A stretch of DNA of 64,000 nt, from positions 928,600 through 992,599 of the forward strand of contig SMSO01000031.1 in the NCBI GenBank assembly GCA_004764695.1, given 5' to 3'. This DNA comes from Schizochytrium sp. TIO01. Its lineage: Eukaryota > Sar > Bigyra > Thraustochytrida > Thraustochytriidae. Position numbers and translations under genes: made by a program. Shown here piece by piece: positions 46,964-55,818 of the stretch. Position 1 is the stretch's first letter; each line of letters starts with the position of its first letter. The notes under the pieces were generated by a model, which was given only the letters and a program-made list of their open reading frames with translations, was not told the origin of the DNA and made no database searches.

Positions 46964-47508
46964 CAACAGGCTCGATCGATGACACATCTTCAAGCTCTCT
47001 GTTTCTGAAGCCAGCGATTTTTCACTTTAGATATTTTGTTGAAAGTTGAAGATAATTTTATTTAATATAATTATTACTCTTTAAAAATAAATTGTAAAAT
47101 TACAAGAAGTTTTCCTTAGCCTTTCTCATAAATAAATTATAAAATTGACCTAGTGGAGACACTGATACTACGTCCCACTGACTCCCAGCTGGTCCGACGA
47201 GGTAAGTCCTGATAGTAGTAACTCATAGCAAAACCCATCGTTGAAAAGTGTGGAGCTACTAGTACGTATGCCTATCACTACTATTGACGGTAATGATGAT
47301 GGCGCGAACACTGACGCACAATTCTTTCAGGCTCGAGGCAAGAACCCGAAGCACTCGATTCGCTGTCCAGGTTGGGAGCACTGCCTCGGTAGGTACCAAA
47401 CTTCCACAGACCCAAGGCTTGGGGTCCCGGCTGTCTCTCGCTTTCCACCGCCAAGGCCTTTGTTTGTTTTCGTCTCAATCTTCGTTCTTCAGTTCTCATT
47501 TACATGTT

Positions 47509-47548
47509 GGTTAGGTTAGGTTAGGGTAGGTTAGGTTAGGTTAGGTTG
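47509..47548. repeat. TTAGG-type pentanucleotide array (left)
   Basis: GGTTAGGTTAGG units with one TTAGGGTAGG variant. Resembles arthropod-type telomeric sequence but lies internally. Confidence 0.92.
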
Positions 47549-47859
47549 GATGCTCGGCCTCAGTCTCTCCACCGGCTGTTCGCGAGACCAGCGACCTGAC
47601 GCTGGCGCAAGCAGTAACGATCGCGACGGCTGGCGCTTCCTGCCATCCAGGAAGGCCCGACGATATCCAAATCCACGAAGGAAGCATTGAGCAGGCCCGC
47701 ATGAGGCAGCCGATCCCAGGCCCGCCCCTTTGCGCCTGAGGCCACGATGGCGCTCGCATGCGCAACATCGGTGATGGAAGAGCGCACACGTAGGGACTAT
47801 GTGAATAAGTCCCCGTACATAGGCCTCTTTCATTTATTGATGGGCTGATAGACCACTAT

Positions 47860-47883
47860 GTTAGGTTAGGTTAGGTTAGGTTT
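47860..47883. repeat. TTAGG-type pentanucleotide array (right)
   Basis: Four TTAGG units in the same orientation as the left array, ~310 bp away. The intervening segment is noticeably GC-richer than its surroundings. Confidence 0.92.
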
Positions 47884-48671
47884 GATTGCGTGTGTTGGAT
47901 GGCGCGATCGTGGGGGGCGCCAGATAATTTGATAAACTCATTGAGGTTAATTTTTAGAGACTTCGAAGAATCATTGGCAAGAGAACTATGTATTGGGCAG
48001 GTTCTGGCTGGTTTGTTTGAGCCAGCGGTGGATGACTGAAATGTTATGGAGCAGAGTTTAGCTGGCTGTCTTGGTCTAGAGGGTTTCGATAAGAGGACAT
48101 GTTACGATTGATGGTGGTGTGCTGACCCACTTGGCCTTTTGAAAAGACCAAAATTTGCGTAAACATCGAGTGTTGGAAAAGAAAGTTTAGCAAGATTTTT
48201 GATAGATTAATTAATTGATTGTGGTGATCTGAAGAGAAGCGATGATCATAAATTGCAGGACAACGTACCACACTGCATAGCCTACTTCGTGACCGCAATA
48301 AGTAACCATTCCAGCTAGCGAGTGATATGTGTTAGGATGAAAGCATTTTGCGGAAAAGTGATACCTACACAAAGGATTAGTTGAGGGTAAGTAAAAGAAA
48401 AGCAAAAGCACTAAATTTAGCGCTAAATCATCTGAGTTGGGTGCGTCAGCTCAGATCTCCTTTTGACGATTGATTGAGACAGCAAGTGCTCGATCGTGGA
48501 GAGCAAAACCGGATCATCCAGAGGCTTCTCGCGTGGAGGCGAAAGAAGCTTGGTCGGCTTGGGTCCTACTCGCTTGGTGCGAGAAAGAGGCCTTTGCACA
48601 CTCACTTGGATAAGCTGATCTGATATCACAGTTGTGAGCGAGAGTTTAACCTCGATAAAGTGGCCGCCAAG

Positions 48672-51332
48672 ATGGATCAGATCTCCACAGCCTCGGTCCT
48701 CGCGACAGTAAACCGTCTCATTGCTGAAGCCAAAAATGGTCAGCCTGGAGCCCGCAAGACTCTTCTCAGCGGTGCTGGAGCTTTTCTGCTCGTGCTCTGG
48801 ATGGCGTTCTCAGTCTTCCAGCACCGCCGTCAGAATATTGCTGACAAGAAAGCGCGCGCAGAAACTCGTCGCAAAAACGAAGAGGCTCAGAAATCCATCA
48901 AAGAAAAGCTCAAGTTACCCGTGCGTCCAGGCAAAGGCGACTGGAAGTTTATGACTGGCAAGCCGAGCGTTGGTGAGCTCGAGATTTTGGGATGCGGTAT
49001 TGGTCGTGCCACATGGCTCCCAACGGAGGAGGATTCCTCTAAAAGCTTTCCTTTTGATCGTGAAAAGAATGCAAACGCTAACGATCAGGTCTTTCGTGAT
49101 CTCCAGCTTAGCAGAGACAACAGTGGCGGATCCACTGGCGTTCAGACCGCTGTTGAGGCTGAAGAGGGCAACTCTGAAGCCGAAAAGGCTGCCACCACCG
49201 CCGCTCGAGGATCTGTATTCTATTCTAGACTTCAAACAGAAGAGGGATGGTGGGCTGGAGATTATGGAGGTCCCATGTTCCTTTTGCCTGGCCTTGTGAT
49301 TGCATGCTACACAACTAACGTAGACCTCGGAGTCGCTCGTAAAGCTGCAATCTTACGGTACATAATGAACCATCAACAAGCAGTAGATGGAGGCTGGGGT
49401 ATGCACATTGAGGGCCACAGCACTGTATTCGGCAGCGTTCTTAACTACACAGCAGCACGCCTCGTTGGTCTTAAGCGTGACGATCCTCGGGCGAAGCGTG
49501 CTGTAGAGTTTATCAAGTCTCATGGTGGGGCTGTTGCGGCTCCTCAATGGGGCAAGTTCTGGTTGGCCACCCTCGGAGCGTATGATTGGGCAGGTGTCAA
49601 CCCAGTACCCCCAGAACTTTGGCTTTTGCCTTACTGGTTTCCATTCCACCCTGGCCGGATGTGGTGCCATTGCAGAATGGTGTATCTTCCCATGAGCGCT
49701 CTGTTTGGATCTCGCTGGGTTTACGAAAAAGCTGAAGACGACCCTATTGTGGCAGAACTCCGTGAAGAGCTCTACGCCACAAAGTACTCGGAAATCAACT
49801 GGGGGTCCTTTGGAGTGCGTGAGTGCATTGCCCCGACTGATCTTTACAACCCACAGAGCTGGATCATGACCGCTGCAAACCATGTATTGCACAACACACT
49901 TGAGAACCCGATCGTGAGGGCCATTTTCCACTATCCCCTCAATGCTCTCCGTAAGCGTGGTGTCAAGTTTGCGTATGACTATGTGCATGCAGAGGATGTC
50001 CACACGAACTGGATTGACATTGGACCTGTGAACAAGGCGTTTCACATCACTGCCAACTACGCTGCTTTTGGCGCCGACTCCCCTAACTTCCTTCGCCACG
50101 TCGCACGTATTGATGACTACCTTTGGCTTGCCGAGGACGGCCTCAAGATGCAAGGTTACAATGGATCCATGTTCTGGGACACCTGCTTTGCAACTCATGC
50201 TCTTGCGAACGCTGTCGTTGCATCTAAGCTTAAGAACGACCAAACAGTGATTAGTGATGACGACCGTGAGCATATGTACCGCTGTCTGGTCAATGCCTCC
50301 AAGTTTGTGGATGACATGCAGGTTCGTGAGGACGTGTGGGAGCGCCACAATTACTTCCGTGACAAGTCTTGCGGTGGATGGCCTTTCAGCTCTCGTGACC
50401 ACGGTTGGCCTATCTCTGACTGCACAGCTGAGGGTCTCCGCGCTGCACTCCTCCTGAGTACTTTTCCGGACTTCAAGGACGACAAAAACTTGCACCACAT
50501 CCCCCAGGAGCGTATCGAGCAGGCTGCCACCATTATTATCGAATTGCAAAACACTTCAACAGATCAGGGATGGGCTTCGTACGAGCTTAACCGTGGCTTT
50601 GACTGGTACGAACTCCTTAACCCGGCCCAAGTCTTTGGAGATATCATGATCGATTATTCCTATGTTGAGTGCAGTTCCGCTTCTGTCCAGGCCCTCTGCG
50701 AGTTTGCCAAGCGTTTTCCAGATTCCAAGTATGCCGAGGCTGCTCTAGAATCAGCCGCGAAGGGTGTTGATTTCATTATCAGCAAGCAGCGCCCCACCGG
50801 CGCCTGGTATGGATCCTGGGCTGTCTGCTTTACCTATGGAGCCTGGTTTGGTGTCGAGGGCCTGGTTTGCGCTCTTGATACACTTGGTGACCGCCTTTCT
50901 GCAAAGACTCGCGACGCTGCTAAGAAGACTCTTGTCAAGGGCTGCGACTACTTGCTCTCTATGCAGGACCCGAATGATGGTGGTTGGGGCGAATCTGTCA
51001 AGGCATGTGCTGTAAAGGAATGGGTTCCTGCTGATTGCAGCCAGGTTGTTAACACTGCTTGGTCCCTTTTGGCTCTCCTTCGCGCCACTGAGTACCTCAG
51101 TAAGGTTGATGCAGACAGCACTGATTTTGTCGATAAGCTCAAGGTTGCGTCTGACCGTGCCAGCAAGTTCTTGCGCCAGCGTCAGCTTCCTGATGGTGAC
51201 TGGGCCCAAGAGGGCATTTCTGGTGTGTTTAACAAGTCTTGTTCCATCACCTATACTGCGTACCGCAACGTTTTCCCCATTTGGGCACTCTCTCGCTACG
51301 CGATTGTGAACATTGAAGCACAGAAGAAGTAA
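48672..51332 (+). CDS. Oxidosqualene cyclase (cycloartenol/lanosterol synthase family)
   Basis: Cyclises 2,3-oxidosqualene to the first tetracyclic sterol precursor on the ER or lipid-droplet membrane. The hallmark ISDCTAEGL is present with catalytic Asp583, as are MWCHCRMVYLPMS from residue 330, WLAEDGLKMQGYNGS, several QW-type repeats (VDGGWGMHIEGH, NDGGWGES) and the C-terminal NKSCSITYTAYRNVFPIWAL. At 886 aa it is longer than typical cyclases (~730-760). The extra is an N-terminal extension with a hydrophobic segment at ~residues 32-48 followed by a basic/acidic helix. The frame is open from a GTG at 48660, but ATG 48672 in GCCAAGATGG context is the plausible start. The product (cycloartenol, lanosterol or parkeol) cannot be decided by eye. 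Codon bias is strong, as in HMG-CoA reductase. Confidence 0.95.
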   Translation: MDQISTASVLATVNRLIAEAKNGQPGARKTLLSGAGAFLLVLWMAFSVFQHRRQNIADKKARAETRRKNEEAQKSIKEKLKLPVRPGKGDWKFMTGKPSVGELEILGCGIGRATWLPTEEDSSKSFPFDREKNANANDQVFRDLQLSRDNSGGSTGVQTAVEAEEGNSEAEKAATTAARGSVFYSRLQTEEGWWAGDYGGPMFLLPGLVIACYTTNVDLGVARKAAILRYIMNHQQAVDGGWGMHIEGHSTVFGSVLNYTAARLVGLKRDDPRAKRAVEFIKSHGGAVAAPQWGKFWLATLGAYDWAGVNPVPPELWLLPYWFPFHPGRMWCHCRMVYLPMSALFGSRWVYEKAEDDPIVAELREELYATKYSEINWGSFGVRECIAPTDLYNPQSWIMTAANHVLHNTLENPIVRAIFHYPLNALRKRGVKFAYDYVHAEDVHTNWIDIGPVNKAFHITANYAAFGADSPNFLRHVARIDDYLWLAEDGLKMQGYNGSMFWDTCFATHALANAVVASKLKNDQTVISDDDREHMYRCLVNASKFVDDMQVREDVWERHNYFRDKSCGGWPFSSRDHGWPISDCTAEGLRAALLLSTFPDFKDDKNLHHIPQERIEQAATIIIELQNTSTDQGWASYELNRGFDWYELLNPAQVFGDIMIDYSYVECSSASVQALCEFAKRFPDSKYAEAALESAAKGVDFIISKQRPTGAWYGSWAVCFTYGAWFGVEGLVCALDTLGDRLSAKTRDAAKKTLVKGCDYLLSMQDPNDGGWGESVKACAVKEWVPADCSQVVNTAWSLLALLRATEYLSKVDADSTDFVDKLKVASDRASKFLRQRQLPDGDWAQEGISGVFNKSCSITYTAYRNVFPIWALSRYAIVNIEAQKK

Positions 51333-52320
51333 ACTTTACCATCACAGAGATTGGCAGTTATTGCTGCAGAAGACCACATGTTTTAAAGTCATTATAGCAA
51401 GTGCCTCAGTTGATTGTTCTGTAATTTCCCCTTGTCTACACACCAAAAAATGGGACTGATGAGACGTTCTAATTTTACTTTTTAAAATATATAGAAAATA
51501 AACTTTTCGTTTTCTAATAAGCATTCATCTTTCTCTATAAAGCACAACCTCATGTACAGGATTATCAACGCAAAGACTCACTATGACTTGGTTAGTTATT
51601 CTTATGCTGAGGTAAAACTAGTTTTCTCCATGACGGAAGCTATCAAGAACTGAGCAAAATTCGTCAAATTGCAAAAGCAACAAAGAGCTCATTTTATTGT
51701 CTTACTTTTTGAAAGATATAATTATAATCTTTTGATTTTGTATATCGACGCGCTACCTGGTAAGAGAAAGAAACGCATTTTGAAGGCAACGGCATTTGCA
51801 ACAACATGTGTTAGCCTTAGGTGCATGTTTCTTGTATATTTTTATTTCTTTTTAAATAGGTGATACTCGCTGCCAATCGAAGAGGGCGCGAGAGCACACT
51901 TAGATCGATGAAGAGCTTGACATTGTCTTAGGTGGTTGCAACTGTCGTTTGAGTGGGTATTTTGCCTGACAGGACTTTAATATCCTCCTTAGGTGGATGA
52001 GGGTACATGTTTCTAATATTATTTGATGCACAGACATGTTGTAAGAGAGACCCCTCTTTTTTACTGGAGGCAAACCAACCGGCTTGTTTAAGGCAAGTAA
52101 TATTCAATCTCCTTGCGACAAACTACGCAAGAAGATAGTATCTGGGTAAAGGAGGAAACGGTGGGGTGGTAAATAGACATCTCATTCATCAAAGAGTTTT
52201 GACGATTCCTTTTTGTCTTTTCCGCAAGCGCTCAAAGGTGGAAAGAAGAATTTACAAATGCAAACAGAATCGTGCCCCCCACAGAGGGTTTCGCCAACGA
52301 CTATTCGTGGCTCCTTAACG
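51333..52320. other. Intergenic between convergent genes
   Basis: A 1-kb spacer holding the 3' flanks of the cyclase (+) and the disordered-protein gene (-). AT-rich around 51470-51540. No gene or array. Confidence 0.6.
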
Positions 52321-54069
52321 CTACAATCCTATATGCCGCATGACATCACGGAGTGGTGATAAACCATCCACAGAGCGAGAAGAGCTCATTTCAGTAGAAG
52401 CCAAACTTCCTCCTGATCTACCTCCGGCACCTGCTCCGGCCCCAGCCCCAGATCCTGAGGCAGAGATCGACTTAGGAGCTGATGGCGTACCAAACATTGT
52501 CGTTGGGCGAGGCGAGGGCGAAAGCGAATGTAAACTAAACGTTCGACCTCGCTCACCACCATAGTCCCGAGGAGTATACAGAATCTCAGAATTATCGTCC
52601 ATCATGGAGACGTCTGAGCCATAAATCGAGGTTTCATCGAGATCGCGACGGCCGTTCCGACTTGCAGCTCGTGAAGATGTCTCTAGGCTAAATTTACCGT
52701 GAAAACCGGAAGTAGACCTTGTTAGCTCATTCCCAACGTTGCTTCCTAGGCTTCCTACACTGCTTGAGCTGCTCAAGCTGTTGCTGCGACCGGAGTCAAG
52801 CAGTGAGCTTCGCTTGATTTTGCGTGGCGAAAAGTAGTCTGCGACAAGCATGGGCATCGGCGAAGCTTCCCCTGTGCGCTTCGAGCCGATAAGCCCTGCC
52901 GGATGCGGAGAGCGGGTTAAAGATCTGGGCCGTGACGGCCACATTGTAGTCGGACTTTGAATAGGCCTTATTGAGGTGCCTTGGGGGATTGCTAGCGTGA
53001 GCTGCCGCGCATCTGGCGACCTTGAGTTTTCTGCAAGCATTTGCGCCATCGGGTTCGATGGCCGCTCGGGAGAAGTCATGTATCGGTTTACCATAGCATG
53101 CAATGCCATCGGCTTATGCATACTGTGCTCTTGCTCTTGCTGTTCTTGCTCTTGCTGTTCTTGCTCTTGCTGTTCTTGCTGCTGTTGCCAATGTGCCGAG
53201 TGCAGGTGGTGATGCTGGTAGAACTGATGGGGTTGATGTTCACCAAAGGCCATCGATAGCTCTTCATCTTCCTCGCAGCCGAGGTCATCAAAGTCAATGA
53301 TCTGGATCATTTCCCGCTCTTCGCACGTCATCATATCCAGGTCGTCATCCTCAACCTCGGCATCCTCTCCTTGCTCCATGTGTACATTGCTTTCATCTTC
53401 CATGCTGATGCTAGCTCCGCTCAAGTCTGCCGAATTGGCTCTCCTGAATGCTGGCATGAAGTTCAATCCCCGTAGCCTTTGCATTTGAACCTGTCGCACC
53501 TGATCTTTATCCCTGTCCATGTTCACCTCATATTCCAAATTCCGTTCGTCCCGCCATCCAAGTCCACCTGCATCCCCATCTTGACTCAAGTTCTGTGCTT
53601 TCCAAGCTGGCCCCGCCTCCCGCAGCGGTATAGCCCTAGGCCCATCCGAGCCATTTTTGGCACAATCTTGAGCAGATTCTTGCATGTTGCCACCTGCCCC
53701 ATCTCTGCTATCAGCTTTAGCAACGCCAGTGGACCACACCCCAGACCCGCTCGAGCGGAACTGGTTTTGCAGTCTGCCTCCAAGCCCAATTCCTAAGCCC
53801 TGGCTTTGATCTCTGATTCCTCTGATTCCTCTGAACCCGAAAGCCCCTGCTTCCGCGTGATCCCCTGGGTTTCCCGTCGCTCCGCCCAAGGTGTTGCTTT
53901 GCCCTAGGCCCAAGCTCCCCTTTTCCACGGCGCTCATGCCGAGGCCATGGCCGCCCTTGGGCAGCGGCACTGGCGCGAAGGCCCCGCGGTGGTCGGCGGG
54001 GGGCCGCGGGGCCGGGGAAGTGGCGCAGGACGGTCCCGGGGGCTCGCCAGAAGCGCCCTGCGAGCGCAT
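52321..54069 (-). CDS. Disordered Gly/Ser/Gln-rich protein of unknown function
   Basis: An intact 582-aa frame with no recognised domain. The N-terminal third is Gly/Pro-rich. An acidic segment lies at ~225-270 (EDAEVEDDDLDMMTCEERE). A Gln/Glu repeat of QEQQEQ type at ~295-315 is encoded by 18-bp DNA units. The last 150 residues are Ser-rich with basic patches (SPRKIKRSS) and an Ala-Gly run. Scattered SP/TP and RSxS-type sites suggest a phosphorylated regulatory protein, which is only inference. The start at 54069 lies in a very GC-rich patch; a Met near residue 45 (53937) is an alternative that would drop most of it. Length and non-repeat composition make it probably real. Confidence 0.6.
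   Translation of the reverse strand: MRSQGASGEPPGPSCATSPAPRPPADHRGAFAPVPLPKGGHGLGMSAVEKGSLGLGQSNTLGGATGNPGDHAEAGAFGFRGIRGIRDQSQGLGIGLGGRLQNQFRSSGSGVWSTGVAKADSRDGAGGNMQESAQDCAKNGSDGPRAIPLREAGPAWKAQNLSQDGDAGGLGWRDERNLEYEVNMDRDKDQVRQVQMQRLRGLNFMPAFRRANSADLSGASISMEDESNVHMEQGEDAEVEDDDLDMMTCEEREMIQIIDFDDLGCEEDEELSMAFGEHQPHQFYQHHHLHSAHWQQQQEQQEQEQQEQEQQEQEHSMHKPMALHAMVNRYMTSPERPSNPMAQMLAENSRSPDARQLTLAIPQGTSIRPIQSPTTMWPSRPRSLTRSPHPAGLIGSKRTGEASPMPMLVADYFSPRKIKRSSLLDSGRSNSLSSSSSVGSLGSNVGNELTRSTSGFHGKFSLETSSRAASRNGRRDLDETSIYGSDVSMMDDNSEILYTPRDYGGERGRTFSLHSLSPSPRPTTMFGTPSAPKSISASGSGAGAGAGAGGRSGGSLASTEMSSSRSVDGLSPLRDVMRHIGL
53127..53187. repeat. 18-bp coding repeat (Gln/Glu-rich)
   Basis: TGCTCTTGCTCTTGCTGTTCT-like units repeat three times and encode a QEQQEQ motif on the minus strand within the disordered-protein gene. 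Confidence 0.9.
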
Positions 54070-55818
54070 GGTGCCGCCCGCCTGCGGACCACCTCGCTCG
54101 CCTCCCGCCGCAATGCGGGTCCGCTGCGAGGTCTGCTTTGATTGCTCTTCTTCTTCTTCTTCTCCATTTCCATTTCCATTTCCTCAATCACATATTCTCA
54201 TTATTGTTCATACGAACATTACAAATAATGTGTTTATTTATGCGCGATCGATCATTTCACTGTTTAAGGTACACATACATATAATACACATCACTTTCAT
54301 TTACACGTGCATTGTGTATAAAGGCAATCGACGCTGCGATGCCTTCGAAGTCTTCACGGCCCTTTGGGGTTTCTGCAAAATGTGCAGATTAAACGGCGTG
54401 CGAGTTGAGGTCTGACACTGAGTCAGTCATCCATCATCTGCGACAACCGCCGCAGGTTTAGAAGAGGTGCGTGCGCTGTGTAATTAATTAATTCATTCAT
54501 TCATTCATTGCGTTTCTGTGTCGAATTTCTAGCGCGATTGCGAGGAGATGATGGGGATAAGGGCGATGTGTTCGTGTGCATTGAAGCGCGTTTGTTTAGA
54601 TGAAGCTCGACTTGCGCACGTACTTCGTTCTGTGAAGAGCAGAGCAGAGCTTTCTATTGTGCACGATGTGTATTTACTGTGTGGGTTTGAGGCAGGACGA
54701 AGAATTATGCAGCTGCGTAACTACGATGGGTCGAATTGGATGTCTTCTCTGTCCGTGCTGAGAACGGTGTATTGAATGTGCGTGGAATGCGGAGAATGCG
54801 ACGATTGTTGCAAAGATCACAGAACGCGATGATGCGGAAGGTGCGAAAAGGAGCGAGCAAAGTGGACAGCACGCGACCCAAACTCAAAGTGGGGAAGGCG
54901 CGCATGAAGGTGACTCTAGAGCAAAGCTGGACGAATGAGCTTCAGAAGAGGATTGGCGACGCTGCAAGTAGAGATCATCTGTTCTTCACCATACCAAATG
55001 CTTCCCTGGGCTCTGCATCATGGGAATGGCATTCCAGTTTAGAAATTCTACGCACTGTTCAGTTTTTGTTGTGTGTAGGGAGGGACTGCTAGGCTACAGA
55101 TAAGTAAGTACTAATTGGCAATAGGATGGAAGTGAAATGGCCCTATCTATATGTATAGCTGTATATGCCTACTAGTGACGATTTGGGAGTGATTGAGAAC
55201 AGACCGCTTTCGAGATGCAACCGGGTTGGATTGGATTGGAGTGAGTCGAATTGGACGTTGCTAGGCACCTTGCACTTAGCTAGACTGTTGAAACTTGCCT
55301 TGACACCAACTATGGTAAAATGTTATCAATTTGATTTGTAATGGAATCAGCGGTTCGTAATGTGTACAGTGAGATTGTATAAATAGTAAAGAAGATGCTT
55401 TTGAACAGCAAAATTCAGGGCAAGCATGCACGGGCGTTGAGCCGATTCATAACGAGCTCGAAAAGAAGGGATAACAAAGCAAAAATATGCAGCCAGGTAA
55501 CTGAATACCGTAGCGCCAAATATACTTTCTGGGCTACCAACAATAATAAAAATGGTGCAAGATATACTTGGCATAGTATTCTTAAAATAAGGTTTCTGTT
55601 TTGGAAGTTGAAATGAGAGGTCCTATAAGTTTTCCCCACTGTTTCCCCAAAGATGATTTAATATAGAAGGAGATGAAACGATACCTAGCCCTTTATACAC
55701 TGAAAAAAAAAATTCTTATGACATTCGAAAACTCACCACGTGTCCTTTGAATAATATAATCTTATTTACTTGTTTACGAAATTCGAACATGTCAGCACAA
55801 CCTTCATTAGCGAGGAAA
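54070..55818. other. Intergenic, 1.75 kb
   Basis: Begins with a GC-rich patch continuing from the neighbouring gene, then a (CTT)n/(CCATTT)n run at ~54146-54182 and (ATTC)n at ~54488-54508. Two plus frames, 54548-54775 and 54736-55092, have basic or Met-rich composition and no domain, and I do not call them genes. The right end is the 3' flank of the GPCR gene. Confidence 0.5.

Larger units (their letters stand above)
42437..48671. other. Gene-poor, repeat-rich region (6.2 kb)
   Basis: No gene supported. It includes the desaturase 5' flank, a GAAT run (~42694-42711), a TTTG array, AT-rich islands (~42995-43095, ~44735-44760, ~45280-45300, ~47040-47145), a 341-bp tandem duplication, two TTAGG-type arrays and the 5' flank of the oxidosqualene cyclase. 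Open frames at 43.7-44.6 kb have no recognisable domain. Confidence 0.5.

Noticed and set aside
49353-50549. 398-codon minus-strand frame inside the oxidosqualene cyclase
   Set aside because: Antisense shadow of a strongly codon-biased gene; no recognisable domain.
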